Shown here piece by piece: positions 34,401 through 42,910 of a stretch of 64,000 nt of DNA. Under the pieces are notes generated by a model. That model saw nothing but the letters and a program-made list of their open reading frames with translations. It had not been told where the DNA came from and did not search any database. Source of the DNA: Symbiodinium natans (lineage: Eukaryota > Sar > Dinophyceae > Suessiales > Symbiodiniaceae); the NCBI GenBank assembly GCA_905221605.1, contig CAJNDS010002568.1, forward strand, positions 1,141,389-1,205,388. The letters run 5' to 3'. The position numbers and the translations under genes are program-made. Position 1 is the first letter of the stretch. Each line of letters begins with the position of its first letter.

Positions 34401-36264
34401 CCTGCTCCACGAGTCCCACAAGCTCATCTTTTTTGTGCTCCTGGATTTCAGGACCTCCCTTTTTCTCCGCCAACGGCTTTGCCTCATCTGCTGTAGTTCG
34501 CTCGGTGTCGACTTCCGGTGAACTTCCAGACGGCAACGCTTCTCCCTTCATGGGAGTGGACCCATCATTGGAGTCCTTTGTCTCACCTTCTGCAGCAGGC
34601 AAATCTTCTTCCACTGCAGGGCAATTGAGTCGATCATCCACGGCAGGCACGCTTTCTTCCACCGCAGGCTCCTTTGGTTCCATGGCCTCCAAAGGAGAAT
34701 TTCCACCATCATTGACCACAGCTGCCTCATTGGCTCCGGTGTAGCCCTTGTCATTTCGTTCCTCGCTGCTAACTTCAGGTTGCACCAGTGCGTCCACCTG
34801 TGAACCTCCATCATCAGCTGCTGCGGAGACCTGCGCCCCATTGTTGCAGTCGCCCGTGGAACGTACCACCACATGCACCTCAACCCGTGCTTCCTTCGCA
34901 CTCCAGGTAATATCTGGCGCATCAACCCGCGCATCATTGGCGCTCCAGGCCTCATTTTTCAGATCATCCGTGTCTCCAGCTATTCCAGAAGCTTCTTTTT
35001 CCCCTTGAATGGCAGAATTCTTGGCACCAAACGAAGAGACCTCCTCAGTCGTAACACACAACTTTTTCTCTCCATCCTCCGAATCTCCAGGACCACCTTC
35101 CTGAACAACAGGTACCACATCCACCACTCGCTCTTCTGCAGCCGACACAGTTCCGATCACCTCATTGGGCATTTTCTCTTCTGGATCCACCAATTCCATC
35201 GCTGCCCCACCCTCAGAAAGCGCTTCTGTTTCTTCCCGATCCAGGTGTTGAGCTCCAGCGATGTTGGCTTGGTTCCCAGGAATCCCTTCCTCATCAGGAG
35301 AACCCGGGGTCGGGGCGTCACCATCAGCCCTAGGACCGCTATCCCTGATAGTAGAGGAAAAATCTTTTTCACCTAAACTATTTACACTACCCTGGAATGC
35401 CCTCGTAGACTCAGTCTTCGGAGTAGAGGATGAAGAATCCAGTGCCGCCTCCATTTCCAGCTCATTGCCCAAAGGAGACCCAACCACCTCGTCACTCTTC
35501 ACCTTTTCACCTACCACCGGCAATGTCCACTTGGTTTCGTGCGTATCCAGGCAGTAATAATATTGTCTCCCATCTTCATGGAGGTGCAATTCCCACATTG
35601 TGCCATCACACGCTTGGATCAGATGCTCGTCTTTCCGAAAACCGTCCCTTTCAGAAACCTGTCGCATCTCGTCCTCTTCTTCTGACAGCTGTCGCAACCG
35701 TTCAGCCTCCATCTGTAGGATCTCCTCCTCCCCCATGGCGTATTCAGCAGCAGGTGCAGCTTCAAAGCCGTCCGCACCCTTCTGTTTGTGACCGCTTCCA
35801 CCACCTTGGGAACTCGAAGATGGACCCTTTTTGATCTTGTTCAACGGCCTCCTGGTCGCTTGTAGCACTTCTCCAATCAGATCGGTCTGAGACTCTTGGT
35901 CTACCATTCGACCCGAAGTCGAAGACGACGGCTGGTACCCGTGTTTATGTAACACTCGTAAAACAGTCACCTCCATTTCACGATCTATGCCACCAGTCGC
36001 ATCCCAGTTCCTTTTTTCACCAGGCCTTGGCGGTACAGAAACAGCACGTCCTTCAGCTTCAGCATTGCTAACCATATCCCTATTGGGATTCATACCCGCA
36101 TTGGGGCTTTCTGCAACCAAGGCCTCTTCCAGATGTACTTCAGCGTCGGGAATCACCTCTTCCAACACCGATCTTTCACCCAGAGACTCAGCTGCACCAT
36201 TTCCAGCTCCACCATCTTGTCCACCATCCGAGGCAAGTTGGAGCCATCGCTTCGGAGAAGGCAT
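28429..36264 (-). CDS. giant WW / S1-like / SAM-like / CCCH zinc-finger protein of an LTR element
   Basis: Uninterrupted 2,611-residue ORF from ATG 36264 (MPSPKRWLQL). The frame is also open into the 5' LTR, where an ATG at 36531 would add 89 residues; I prefer 36264 because the extension translates LTR sequence. Visible regions (approximate residues): WW 218-248 (MWELHLHEDGRQYYY..KWTLP); S1/OB-like 663-726 (GDEIMGLVRCINGYGAFLDH..FGDTVNGTVKRV); CCCH fingers near 970, 1063 and 1113 (C-x7-8-C-x5-6-C-x3-H); SAM-like about 1235-1291 (LGVTNVSDLQEF..GINKVTACKIL); three more CCCH fingers at 2197-2278; a Lys-rich tail. Long acidic low-complexity linkers lie between. CCCH, S1 and SAM-like modules commonly bind RNA, so RNA packaging or a gag-like role is my inference. 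No polymerase or integrase signature. No introns, as expected of a retroelement. Confidence 0.8.
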   Translation of the reverse strand: MPSPKRWLQLASDGGQDGGAGNGAAESLGERSVLEEVIPDAEVHLEEALVAESPNAGMNPNRDMVSNAEAEGRAVSVPPRPGEKRNWDATGGIDREMEVTVLRVLHKHGYQPSSSTSGRMVDQESQTDLIGEVLQATRRPLNKIKKGPSSSSQGGGSGHKQKGADGFEAAPAAEYAMGEEEILQMEAERLRQLSEEEDEMRQVSERDGFRKDEHLIQACDGTMWELHLHEDGRQYYYCLDTHETKWTLPVVGEKVKSDEVVGSPLGNELEMEAALDSSSSTPKTESTRAFQGSVNSLGEKDFSSTIRDSGPRADGDAPTPGSPDEEGIPGNQANIAGAQHLDREETEALSEGGAAMELVDPEEKMPNEVIGTVSAAEERVVDVVPVVQEGGPGDSEDGEKKLCVTTEEVSSFGAKNSAIQGEKEASGIAGDTDDLKNEAWSANDARVDAPDITWSAKEARVEVHVVVRSTGDCNNGAQVSAAADDGGSQVDALVQPEVSSEERNDKGYTGANEAAVVNDGGNSPLEAMEPKEPAVEESVPAVDDRLNCPAVEEDLPAAEGETKDSNDGSTPMKGEALPSGSSPEVDTERTTADEAKPLAEKKGGPEIQEHKKDELVGLVEQDEQCDPKVKTKDAPGADDTEMVSEERVKKVPRAGALESPGPHCYQEGDEIMGLVRCINGYGAFLDHGDMNVLIPAEGNNAYQFKFGDTVNGTVKRVEDDGTIILDTFLVLEEDVEDSSSTLRKWKPSGWSTWWTDSWYAGQWYQDSNGQWDWKQEEEQSDEELVVQELSSEEREERQLYGEKIYKALLENGNEEEAYVGKITGMLLGRPMEDLQECVADQAFLNAEARRGYGILQDDGWKPDGTESTGLGKLTTFSRKQYHNALFELACRKRRFSRPVVGEAVATMLNQGEDEFWNVLWLDTKLFLQELDGAVQSMSKRENKPMEAYMDPDQYKKAYMTPKTVLSPGYSKLCRFFNKGRCRNGDGCPYEHRRYGEGWPEGGSTDPKNSQEADDEDGNIGDPPTEEGTVDEAQQEREDLAFRAKYNFGKGASKGEPTSGEPKGRLCLYYNQGGCKYGTACRYLHNDDIALEGTWEPGKSWDNASRKSLRDAGFHNCCFDYYLRGRCRKGLNFCKYSHDEMSEERLSLLKHLVQVANQVRFEKERGWEITDRSTFQPPASGGAESSSSSAPKALQMTNVSQKDGEKGTLDEAEADEQKNSVAASTGTQLQNPEEPIENWMARNAHLWVYTPHVSEVMITLGVTNVSDLQEFIFVEDLVDKGINKVTACKILQLVGDVRYRPGGPEKAVPSDASVRVQQSSGNKGTGRAAVRTLTQVREAEDSGAKTMPRGSYRELFDKVRYRDGWTLAQRSPLCVQKLRLVGVGMPPVNPPTKKYRSRSNPVRRGRPLLDKKQVRQVPRSRSQRRVQLAEVVEKPKPLEPVKPRGGLSYPFSRAWADVVDDDDQAEALVSYAASSSDSSEEETNAVQRLKEIFLQERDSWRTASRGNVPQSGSSGSNAGPKKSVHLGEGRDKASRGETRQEVTSQVFSLPQPSRRAERSQKRTRDGSVMVGSLAVGSTDEVLPGQGAAGQVNVSESAQVLPGHEVAGQETAPEGAVQISGEETDQKEGEGGSNDLRGNDAKMLDGGPVRSDLQQLLVKGLLTRIYWKVAVGKLPMGQRDCQKGSNKMDRNLVISMSSEGASEQDENLALEDDADQSMGDGAMVMVYDPGTLIQSPTTDWVMRRGLTDRTVWPAMAHLAQRICAEMVQVDEMNAQLGTGTLLFQRRDQGHYTDLHHSFHDNPCLPAVGNYPLSVMGTLLSPGLEGEFKNTDKFGTAMEAIAYDWSRSPGMEVHIELMARVAKMVHPFLNLGAQGSVMVSEFLWQRGRARLMEFLQAATCADQLEALWRRMDDDADEEVDPSTAMLEVLGLEDAVLDQGNNESLIPIEDAGGETSGDTGGKGKAPEVSPEEEKSSGSSRLADTRIFLWSVYSRVASNFSMQDRTTGKIFDSTKGYPGEGPNNDDNPSSKGNFPWISEDYLDEVVSKKMERSSEMDGFVPGSEGSLEKVEVENVTASKILMALWKKGHRVGFRRLRRLNASGCKVGAMKRPIKRVQKIGARKAFTKMFNVFGSSQHGSGVGGKPIMKVVGPRPGFPAVLQAPNTDSTSGEGSSPQVHGNVHVEHSRPMDRYEAERLEKRKKGFCYWFGKGKDRCKFGDDCKFIHSEDDVVLHSYWCKYYVAGRECFAGKDCGFSHDATGVRCVQFARSGKCRFGDRCVFEHGVPLEKQRPRSPRTPPRDGPRRKSGANGGEKEIPPEQFDDDEEDFMVYDEETKMTELLMEAISFLSGGKPDLARAEADPLFKLLKFTGDADQMDQVWVSWTTEMLSVLELLEVVKSYDVSLAEVEEWVNDLRIWYERANLGEEKDPKKGKKRSLEGESSKDIPAEKEVVETSETEVAVEEEKKKVKKKRKAAAIEDPYTLMVPKPKKMPAIIEKGGSTSNVVASAVEKSSKTRTKSNVGGKTKKKEKSQSPKKEEVVMVQDPEEKDRPSDAEAPGSANANEELGQSCQAIEDAKREGLVSSIQRGIQDPILTISDLEYILLQLHLKIANNRKKK

Positions 36265-36330
36265 TGCTTCTTGATCCCAAAACCTTGAAAGAACACTTAA
36301 CCGCAGGGAACCTAATTTGGGCTCATAACC

Positions 36331-36617
36331 TACGGGGGGACAACCAAGGAAGGAAATCAACTCCCCTAATCGCCCTGAACTTATATTTCCCAGATCGAAC
36401 CAAGAAACAACCAAGAACACGGATAAGAGCAACCCAGGGGGGAAGGAAAGGGGGAAGGAATCCACACCCTTACCAAACCCTAAGAACCCAGGCACTACTT
36501 TTTGAACTTGTGGCTTTCTGTTCAAGCCCATCTTGAGCCAAATACGATTACCGGGTTCATTAACCCTTCCAACTTCCAACACTAACTCCTTTCTACAATA
36601 CCAATTGCAGCTCCGCA
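36331..36617 (-). repeat. 5' LTR (287 bp)
   Basis: Identical partner of 27772-28058. The spliced-leader-like CTTGAGCCAAA is at 36532-36542 and the following minus-strand ATG at 36531 is in frame with the giant ORF. Confidence 0.92.
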
Positions 36618-36622
36618 CCCCT
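36618..36622. repeat. 5-bp target-site duplication, right (CCCCT)
   Basis: Partner of 27767-27771; directly followed by AAAACCCTAAAG, that is, telomere-like target DNA. Confidence 0.9.
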
Positions 36623-36641
36623 AAAACCCTAAAGCCTTAAC

Positions 36642-38669
36642 CCCCAATGTCCTCGCGAACCTGCTGGGCCATCTGCTTGTTTTCCTCAAACTTCTGCCGA
36701 CGAGGGGCCTCTCAACGGACTGAGGGGCTCCTCTGCGTCTAGGGCTTAGGGCTTCGGGACTTTACTTGGAGGGGACCCTAAACCCTGGCCATTTGCTTCA
36801 ACCAAAAATTGATGTCCATGATGTTCCATATTTGCGTCGCCCAGAACGACGGAGCCTTCGGAGCGGTGGCGCTGCGAGAGATAATGCAACAGCAGTTGCG
36901 GGTGCTCTGGCAGATATGGAGTGTGCTTGTGCCTGTAAGTCATAGGTTCCCCCCTACTACCCCCCCTCTATACTACTCCCCCCCCCCATAGGTTCCCCCA
37001 TAACTTCAGGCCATTTAGGGATAGTTAAGCCTAATGAAGGTCATTTAGGGGGGGCAACCTAGGGGGGGCAGTAGAGAGTAGTAGGGAAACCCACGAGTGA
37101 GAGATGCCTGCCAACTTGCCATTGACTGCGGCCTACAAGAGCAAGCCTGCAGAATTTTCAAACGACTTCTGAAGAATAATCAATCATGAACAGAAAGTTC
37201 AAAAGCCCCAAAACCCTAAGGCCAGAAAGCGTAAACCCCGAACTCTAAACCCCAACACTTCAAACCCAAATTTCCACAAAAACCTGAACACGGCAACCCA
37301 AGCCTTGAACCTACGCAGGTCACGTAGGCTTTGGCAACCCAAAAAAACCCTAAACCCTCAAGCATGAAGCCTTAAAACTTGAACCCCTGAACCCCGAAAC
37401 CCAAAAACTCCAAAAACTCCAAATCGTACTCCCTAAACTTGCCCTAAAACCTAAACCCCAAAAAAACCCTAAAAAACCCTACAAACCACCCTGGACTTGC
37501 CCTAAAACCTAAACCCAAAAAAACCCAAAAAACCCTAAGAAACCCAAAAAAACCAAAAAAAACCCAAAAAACCCACCCCCAAAAACCCTAAAACCCCCTG
37601 GCCTGCGACTGCGCTGTCCAGGCCCGGACTTGCTGCGCCCGCTCCTTGAGCGCCTGTGTCATATGGTGGTTTCCGAAATGGGGGGGGGGGGGTACCTTTT
37701 TGAGGGTTTAGGGTTTAGGGTTTAGGGTTTAGGGTTTAGGGTTTAGGGTTTAGGGTTTAGGGGGTCCTGATCATGAGGGAATCCTACAATTTGGGGTCTC
37801 TTTTGGGGGTCCCCTATATTCGTAAACCCCCATATGGGTGCGGCTTATGGGTGGGGCTCGGGGGGTTCATGCAAACTATGCGGTGCAGATGGGTCTAGGG
37901 TCCATAAACTTGGGACATAAGGCCACGACATAGGAGCCCCTTGCATGCCCAAGTAGATACTATGTAGGTACATGGACCCTTTGTGGAACAGGGGCCCGGA
38001 TTTTAGGGCAATCTCAGGAACCCTACTCCAAAGCCCAGGGAATCTAGTCTTGGTGGGAGTCGGCTGAAGGCCTGGCATAAAAAAGTGCCGGGCCCCACAT
38101 CATCTTGGCCTTTACTGGGCTTAGGGTCCCAAGACTTCCAGAGATTCAACTTACACAGGCCACCGCACCTACTTCTGAGTTTAGGGTTTAGGGTTTAGGG
38201 GTTAGGGTTTAGGGCTTAGGGTTTCGGGGAGAACAAAAACACAAAGAGCCATGATCCCTTGTGGAGCCTGACACTTCACTAGCAGCTTCTTGAAGCTTCA
38301 TGACTCACCATGCCCATATGGCGCGTAAACAGGAAGGCGCTGGTCACTGCTCTCATAATTCGCGCAGTCGCATACTCTTGGTCCGCTATCTCCTGACCGG
38401 CCTGGCGACCTAACTTCCTTCCAGGGGTCATAAGGTTGATCTGCTTGCTCTGGGAGATGACCTTGAAGAGTATGGGAATATACCCTAAACCCCAAACAGA
38501 CAAGCCTAAACACTAAAGACTAAACCCTAAACCCTAAACCCTAACCCCTAAACCCCAAACCCTAAACCCTAAACCCCAACCCCTAAACCCTAAACCCTAA
38601 CCCTAAACCCTCAACGGCAAGTGCCTCCAAATAGTCTGAGAAGTCTCGTTGAAGCTGACGCTGCTCTTC
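36642..38669 (-). CDS. multi-exon gene with telomere-repeat introns, unknown protein
   Basis: Five minus-strand exons are consistent in frame and phase. 38609-38669: EEQRQLQRDFSDYLEALAVE, donor G|GTTTAG. 38309-38484: TTTAG|GG acceptor, YIPILFKVISQSKQINLM, TPGRKLGRQAGQEIADQEYA, TARIMRAVTSAFLFTRHMGM, donor GTGAGT. 37595-37653: ACAG|GCG, ALKERAQQVRAWTAQSQARG. 36784-36932: ACAG|G, HKHTPYLPEHPQLLLHYLSQ, RHRSEGSVVLGDANMEHHGH, QFLVEANGQ, donor G|GTTTAG. 36642-36710: GAG|AG, APRRQKFEENKQMAQQVRED, then GTTAAG. The protein is helical and charged; I do not recognise it. The first intron (38485-38608) is almost pure CCCTAAA-type repeat. The LTR element at 27772-36617 sits just downstream, probably in a following intron. 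Confidence 0.6.
37907..37980. mobile_element. diverged inverted-repeat element, family E
   Basis: The right end ATGTAGGTACATGGACCC matches 22740-22757 and the left end GGGTCCATAAACTTGGG is diverged. Weak but recognisable. Confidence 0.45.
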
Positions 38670-39376
38670 CTGCGGCTGCTGCCCCGAAACCCAAACCTGA
38701 CATCCCGGAAGGCTGAGGGGTGTAGAGTTTAGGGTTTAGGGTTTAGGGTTCAGGGTTTAGGGTTCAGGGTTCAGGGATATAGGGTTTCGGATTTGCTCGT
38801 GGTAGGGTTTCAGGGTTAAGGGTTTAGGGTTTGGGGGGCTTGGGGTGGGGTTTACGGTCAAGGGTTTTGGGGGTTTCAGGGTTTAGTTTAGGATTCAGGG
38901 TTTGGTTTGGGGTATTGGGGTTCAGGTTTTAGGGTGGATTGGGTGGGCAACCGTTCGGCAGGTGAACGTCTTTGAGACAGGAGACAGTGTTCTGTTGCTC
39001 TTCTTGTTTGCTAGCCTTTGGATCGGGTGTTAGTCTGAGTTTAGGCTTGGAGGTGAGTGTAGGGTTAGTTTCGGGGCTGAAGGTTTAGGATTTTAAGGGT
39101 TTGTGGCTTCAGGGATGTGACAGAGTAGGGTTCGGGGGTTCAGGGGTTGAAGGCCTAGGGCCTTCAGGGCTTACAGGGTTTACAGGTGTTGCAGAAATTA
39201 CAGGGTCTACACATGCTTATCAGGCTCATCGAGATTTAGGGTTTCGACTGCTTGGGCGGGGGTTCGGGGGGTGGGGGGGGGGCACACACTCAAGAGGGTG
39301 CAGCGGTATCTTGTAAAGCGGCCAGGTAAAGCCTAAAGCCGTAACCCTAAACCCTAAACCGATTCAGTGTAATTAC

Positions 39377-39561
39377 CTGTTCTCATGCCGCCGCGAACGC
39401 CCCGACTCGTACCTAAACCAAATTCCTGAACCCTAAGCCCCAACCCTAAACCCTACACCCCAAACCCTACACCAAACCTTAGCCCCTGAACCGCCCTGAA
39501 GCCTAAACTCGTGGAAAGCCGGCTCCTTTCTTACCTGCCGCTGCCACTCGGCCGCATCAGC
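39377..39561 (-). CDS. two putative small exons, unknown gene
   Basis: 39535-39561 is a 27-nt exon with textbook borders (TTGGCAG| and CAG|GTAAGA). 39377-39412 is 36 nt with acceptor TTTAG|G from the telomere-type repeat and donor AG|GTAATT, reading YESGRSRRHEN. Joining them needs the frame LMRPSGSGR in the first, after which the phases fit. They probably belong to the gene at 36642-38669, upstream of its first assigned exon, but the link is not proven. Confidence 0.4.
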
Positions 39562-39939
39562 CTGCCAAGGTCACGTGGGGCGTTGGACAAGGCAGGTTTA
39601 GCGGTTTTTGGGGCTTAGGGCTTGTAGGGTTTAGGGTTTTGGGTTTAGGGTCTCGGGTTTAGGGTTTAGGGACTTGGGGTTCAGGTCTGAAAAGAAGTTC
39701 ACCATGCAGAAAGCCGCGTTCTCCAGACAAAATGCCGCAGTCTCCCGAACTAAACCCTAAACCCTAAACCCTAAACCCCAAACCCTAAACCCTAAACCCT
39801 AAACCCTAAAGCCTAAACCCTAAACCCTAAACCATAAAACCCGAAAACCCTAAACAAGTCTGGGATCAGGCTAGCCAAGGCCGCGGTCTGCGTCTGTGGA
39901 ATCAGGGTCGGATTGGTAAGGGCAGACCGACCTCCCTAT

Positions 39940-40055
39940 CTACCCAGAGACTCCAAAACCCCCTTAATTAAGGAATTGACCTTAAATCATATTCGGGTTC
40001 CTACTCTAATTTAGGATATATTCCTTGATTATGGGGTTTTGGAGTCTCTGGGTAG
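39940..40055. mobile_element. inverted-repeat element, family D (single copy)
   Basis: Perfect 23-bp terminal inverted repeats: CTACCCAGAGACTCCAAAAC.. at 39940-39962 and its complement at 40033-40055. A diverged AT-rich centre of 70 bp with TAATTAAGGAAT/ATTCCTTGATTA arms. No ORF. Confidence 0.88.
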
Positions 40056-40749
40056 TTCATGGTTGGGGTAATATAAAAAAATCAATTTCAATTCCTTGTT
40101 GAGTTCAAGTACCCTTAACTATGTAAAATTTTGCCCCGCTGTGACAAAGCTATCCTACGCCCACCCTACCCTGCCCTGCCTTCAACGCTCTAGCCTGGAG
40201 CCTGGACACTCCCTAAACCAAGCCACGGGAACCCTCACCAAGGCCGATTTTTCTCTAGCATACCGTCTAGTTTACTTTCCTACTGCAAAATTCATGGCTG
40301 CGTGCAAGGTACAGCGGAGTAGGGTGTGTGGAGGGCTGCTGAAGCACAGGGTTGCTGTAGGGTCTTGGTGAGGGTTCTTGTGGCTGGGCTTAGGTGGGGT
40401 AGGGTAGGGAAGGGTAGGATAGGGAACCCTCAGGTACGGTGGGGAGTAGGGTGGGTAGGGTAGGTGGGCAGTGTCCGGCGCGTAGGATAGGGTGGGTTAG
40501 GTCTGCCCTTACCATTGATCGCAGTACTGTCCTGGAGGATCGCAGCGTGTCACAACAGGATCGGAAGCGGACTTCAGAGAGCGCAGTGGGTGAAAGCATG
40601 ATCGCAGGAACAACTTAGGGTCGAAGGTGGCTAAGAGTTTCGGGTGAGGCTGGCAACTTGCATCCCACCCCCCGAAAGCCCTAAACCCTAAACCTAAACC
40701 CTAACCCTAAACCCTAAACCCTAAACCCTAAACCCTGGCAACACCCAGC

Positions 40750-40782
40750 CTGGCTCCCACGTCGCCGAAAGGTCTTCATGTC
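40750..40782 (-). CDS. putative 33-nt exon
   Basis: CGAG|GAC acceptor, DMKTFRRRGSQ, CAG|GC donor, phase 0 at both ends. Short, so support is limited to the splice-like borders and its place in the series of minus-strand exon islands. Confidence 0.3.
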
Positions 40783-41082
40783 CTCGTTGCGTGGTGGGTG
40801 GCTTGGATGCTATATTCCTGGCCCCCTCTCTGGGGCCACCTAGACCCTGAACCCGAACCCCGAAACCCGAAACCCTACCTAAACCTGAATAGCCCTAAAT
40901 AGCCCCAAATAGCCCTAAACGACCCTAAACAACCCTCAACAACCATAACCCGAAACAACCCTTTGAATATCCCTAAGTAACTCTAAACAACCCTATAAAT
41001 ATCCCTAAACCCTAAATCCTAAACCCTAAACCCTAAACCACTCTAAACAACCCTATATCATATCCCAGCCAGGGGGGGGGTG

Positions 41083-41557
41083 TCCTTCCCGAGCTGCTCC
41101 TGCTCCAAGGTCAGGCGCTGGACCCGCGCCGTGGCAGTTTTAAGTCGCTGCTCGCTCTCGGCCTCTGATAGCTCGGGTTCCGTCCAGTTTGGGGTTTAGG
41201 GTTTAGGATTTAGGGTTTTGGGTCTTTAAGGTTTAGGGTTTAGGGTTTTGGGGTTGGGGTTGGGGTTTTTGCTGGGAAGAGGTTCGGTTTCGGGTTTCGG
41301 GTTTCGGGTTGGGGGTTTCGGGTTTCGGGTTTCGGGTTTAGGGTTTGTTGCTCGGGTTTCTATAGGGTTGATGTCAAGCTGATAAAGGGTTTACACGGTT
41401 TGCAGGACAAACCCTGAAACCCTAAAACCATAAAATTGTAAACATTGAAACCCTAAACCCTATACCCTAAACCCTAAACCCTAAACCGCGACTGGCGAGG
41501 TGCTTTGAGCTTCAAGAGCCTCTTGATGTCCGTTGCCCCGGGGACGCGGCCGGAGTC
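41083..41557 (-). CDS. two putative exons with coiled-coil character
   Basis: 41487-41557: TGCAG| acceptor, DSGRVPGATDIKRLLKLKAP then RQS, donor G|GTTTAGGG supplied by the telomere-type array. 41083-41170 (approximate borders): EPELSEAESEQRLKTATARV, QRLTLEQEQLGKD, a heptad-like helix. Codon bias is strong. The phase between them needs an alternative donor (AAA|GC) or an unseen exon. Probably part of a long coiled-coil protein encoded on the minus strand; family unknown. Confidence 0.45.
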
Positions 41558-41950
41558 CTGCACTTGCAAGTTCGGGACGCTACAAGCCTCTGAAGAGGGT
41601 TTAGGGTTTAGGGTTTAGGGTTGAGGGTTTAGGGTTTAGGGATACTTGTACAGTAGGGCTTTTGGGGGTTGAGGGTTTTTAGGCTTTAGGGTCTAGGGAC
41701 GGATAACCCCACCTATCCTGGGGTTTAGGGTTTAGGGTTTAGGGTTTAGGGTTTAGGGTTTAGGGTTTAGGGTTTAGGGTTTAGGGTCAAAGCTGTGAGT
41801 CGACCTTAAGGGTTCTACAGGTTTGAAGGTTGGGGGGTAGAGCTTGCAGGGTTTAGGGTTTAGGGTTTAAGGTTTAGGGACAGGCTTAGTGCTCCCAGCC
41901 CAAAGTAGTCACCTCTACACAACAAAGATTCTGTATGTTCAGGGTTCTTA

Positions 41951-42120
41951 CTTGGAGGTTCATGGGTACTTGTAACCCCAATTATCAGTCTACTTATAAC
42001 CCTTAGGGGGCTTAGGGGGCTTAGAAGTACAGTTATCCTAAACCCTAAACCCTAAACCCTAAACTCTAAACCCTAAAACCCTAAACTGATTAGGGTTACA
42101 AGTGCCCAGTAGAACCCCCA
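41951..42120. mobile_element. family B element carrying telomere repeats
   Basis: The left end CTTGGAGGTTCATGGGTACT matches 21187. The right part, with GGTTACAAGTGCCC and CCCCCATG, is a diverged inverted arm. About six CCCTAAA-type units sit in the centre. Confidence 0.55.
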
Positions 42121-42910
42121 TGTAGACTCTAAGCCGTAGCCCTACACCCCATCCCTCCCCCCCCCCGGCAGGAGGTCCGCTGAGGGTGTGGAGAACCTCG
42201 GTCGACAGGCATGTAGTTGAGGGTCTACTGCTTGATAGGGTTCGGGGTTGAGGCTTTGGGGACACAGGGCTACCAAGAACCCCTAAACCCTAAACCCTAA
42301 ACCCTAAACCCTAAACCCTAAACCCTAAACCCTAAACCCTAAACCCTAAACCCTAAACCCTAAACCCTAAACCCTAAACCCTAAACCCTAAACCCTAAAC
42401 CCTAAACCCGAACCTTTCGAAAATGGGGCCCGGACGAGCCCTGATGTGGGTCGTAGAGGCCATCCATGGTTCGGTGCGGTGGGGACCCTCAACCGTCTCA
42501 GACGCCTCCCTGGAGGTACGACAGGAAGCCCTAAACCCTAAACCCTAAACCCTAAACCCTAAACCCTAAACCCTAAACCCTAAACCCGACAACTCAACGA
42601 GCTCTTTTGAAGGGAAAGACATTCCCAAATTCAGGGGTCTTGGGCCCCAAAATTGGCGAACACCTCGTGTCTAAACCCTCCGGCTAACTGACAATCACAG
42701 AGTGGCAAGCTAAGCGACACTTCGAGCCAAGAAGTTGTGGTTCAGAGTGTGAAGGGGAGCTGCTGGGAGGGCGGGGGTTCTAGATTAGGGTCACCTTCAT
42801 TCCTAGACCCCTAAACCCCCTAAACCCTAAGCCCGAAACCCTAAACCCAAGACCGGTGAACCCCAAACTGAGCCCCGGTGGGAGGGGGGAGGGGCTGGCA
42901 GGGCCTCATG

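Larger units (their letters stand above)
27772..36617 (-). mobile_element. 8.85-kb LTR retrotransposon with giant ORF, no visible pol
   Basis: Two direct repeats of 287 bp (27772-28058 and 36331-36617), identical as read, bound the element, with CCCCT duplicated on both sides. Read on the minus strand, the LTR runs TGCGGAGC...CCGTA. A polypurine tract AGGACAGGGGGAG ends exactly at the 3' LTR (28059-28071). The sequence after the 5' LTR, GGTTATGAGCCC, loosely resembles an initiator-Met tRNA primer site. The interior holds one long ORF. I found no protease, reverse transcriptase, RNase H or integrase motif. It therefore looks non-autonomous, or has an unusual gag-like protein. Identical LTRs imply very recent insertion. 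Confidence 0.9.

Noticed and set aside
28429-36264. Reverse transcriptase or integrase in the giant ORF
   Set aside because: I looked for YxDD-type, DTG/DSG protease, HHCC and DDE patterns; only an acidic ADVVDDDD run appears, which is not an RT motif in context.
28530-36274. Many 60-165 codon plus-strand ORFs opposite the giant ORF
   Set aside because: Antisense shadows of the 2,611-codon frame; no independent coding features.
36809-36991. Plus-strand reading with MMFHICVAQNDGAF and a GTAAGT donor
   Set aside because: The opposite strand has a longer, phase-consistent exon (36784-36932) with both borders; the plus reading has no acceptor or partner.
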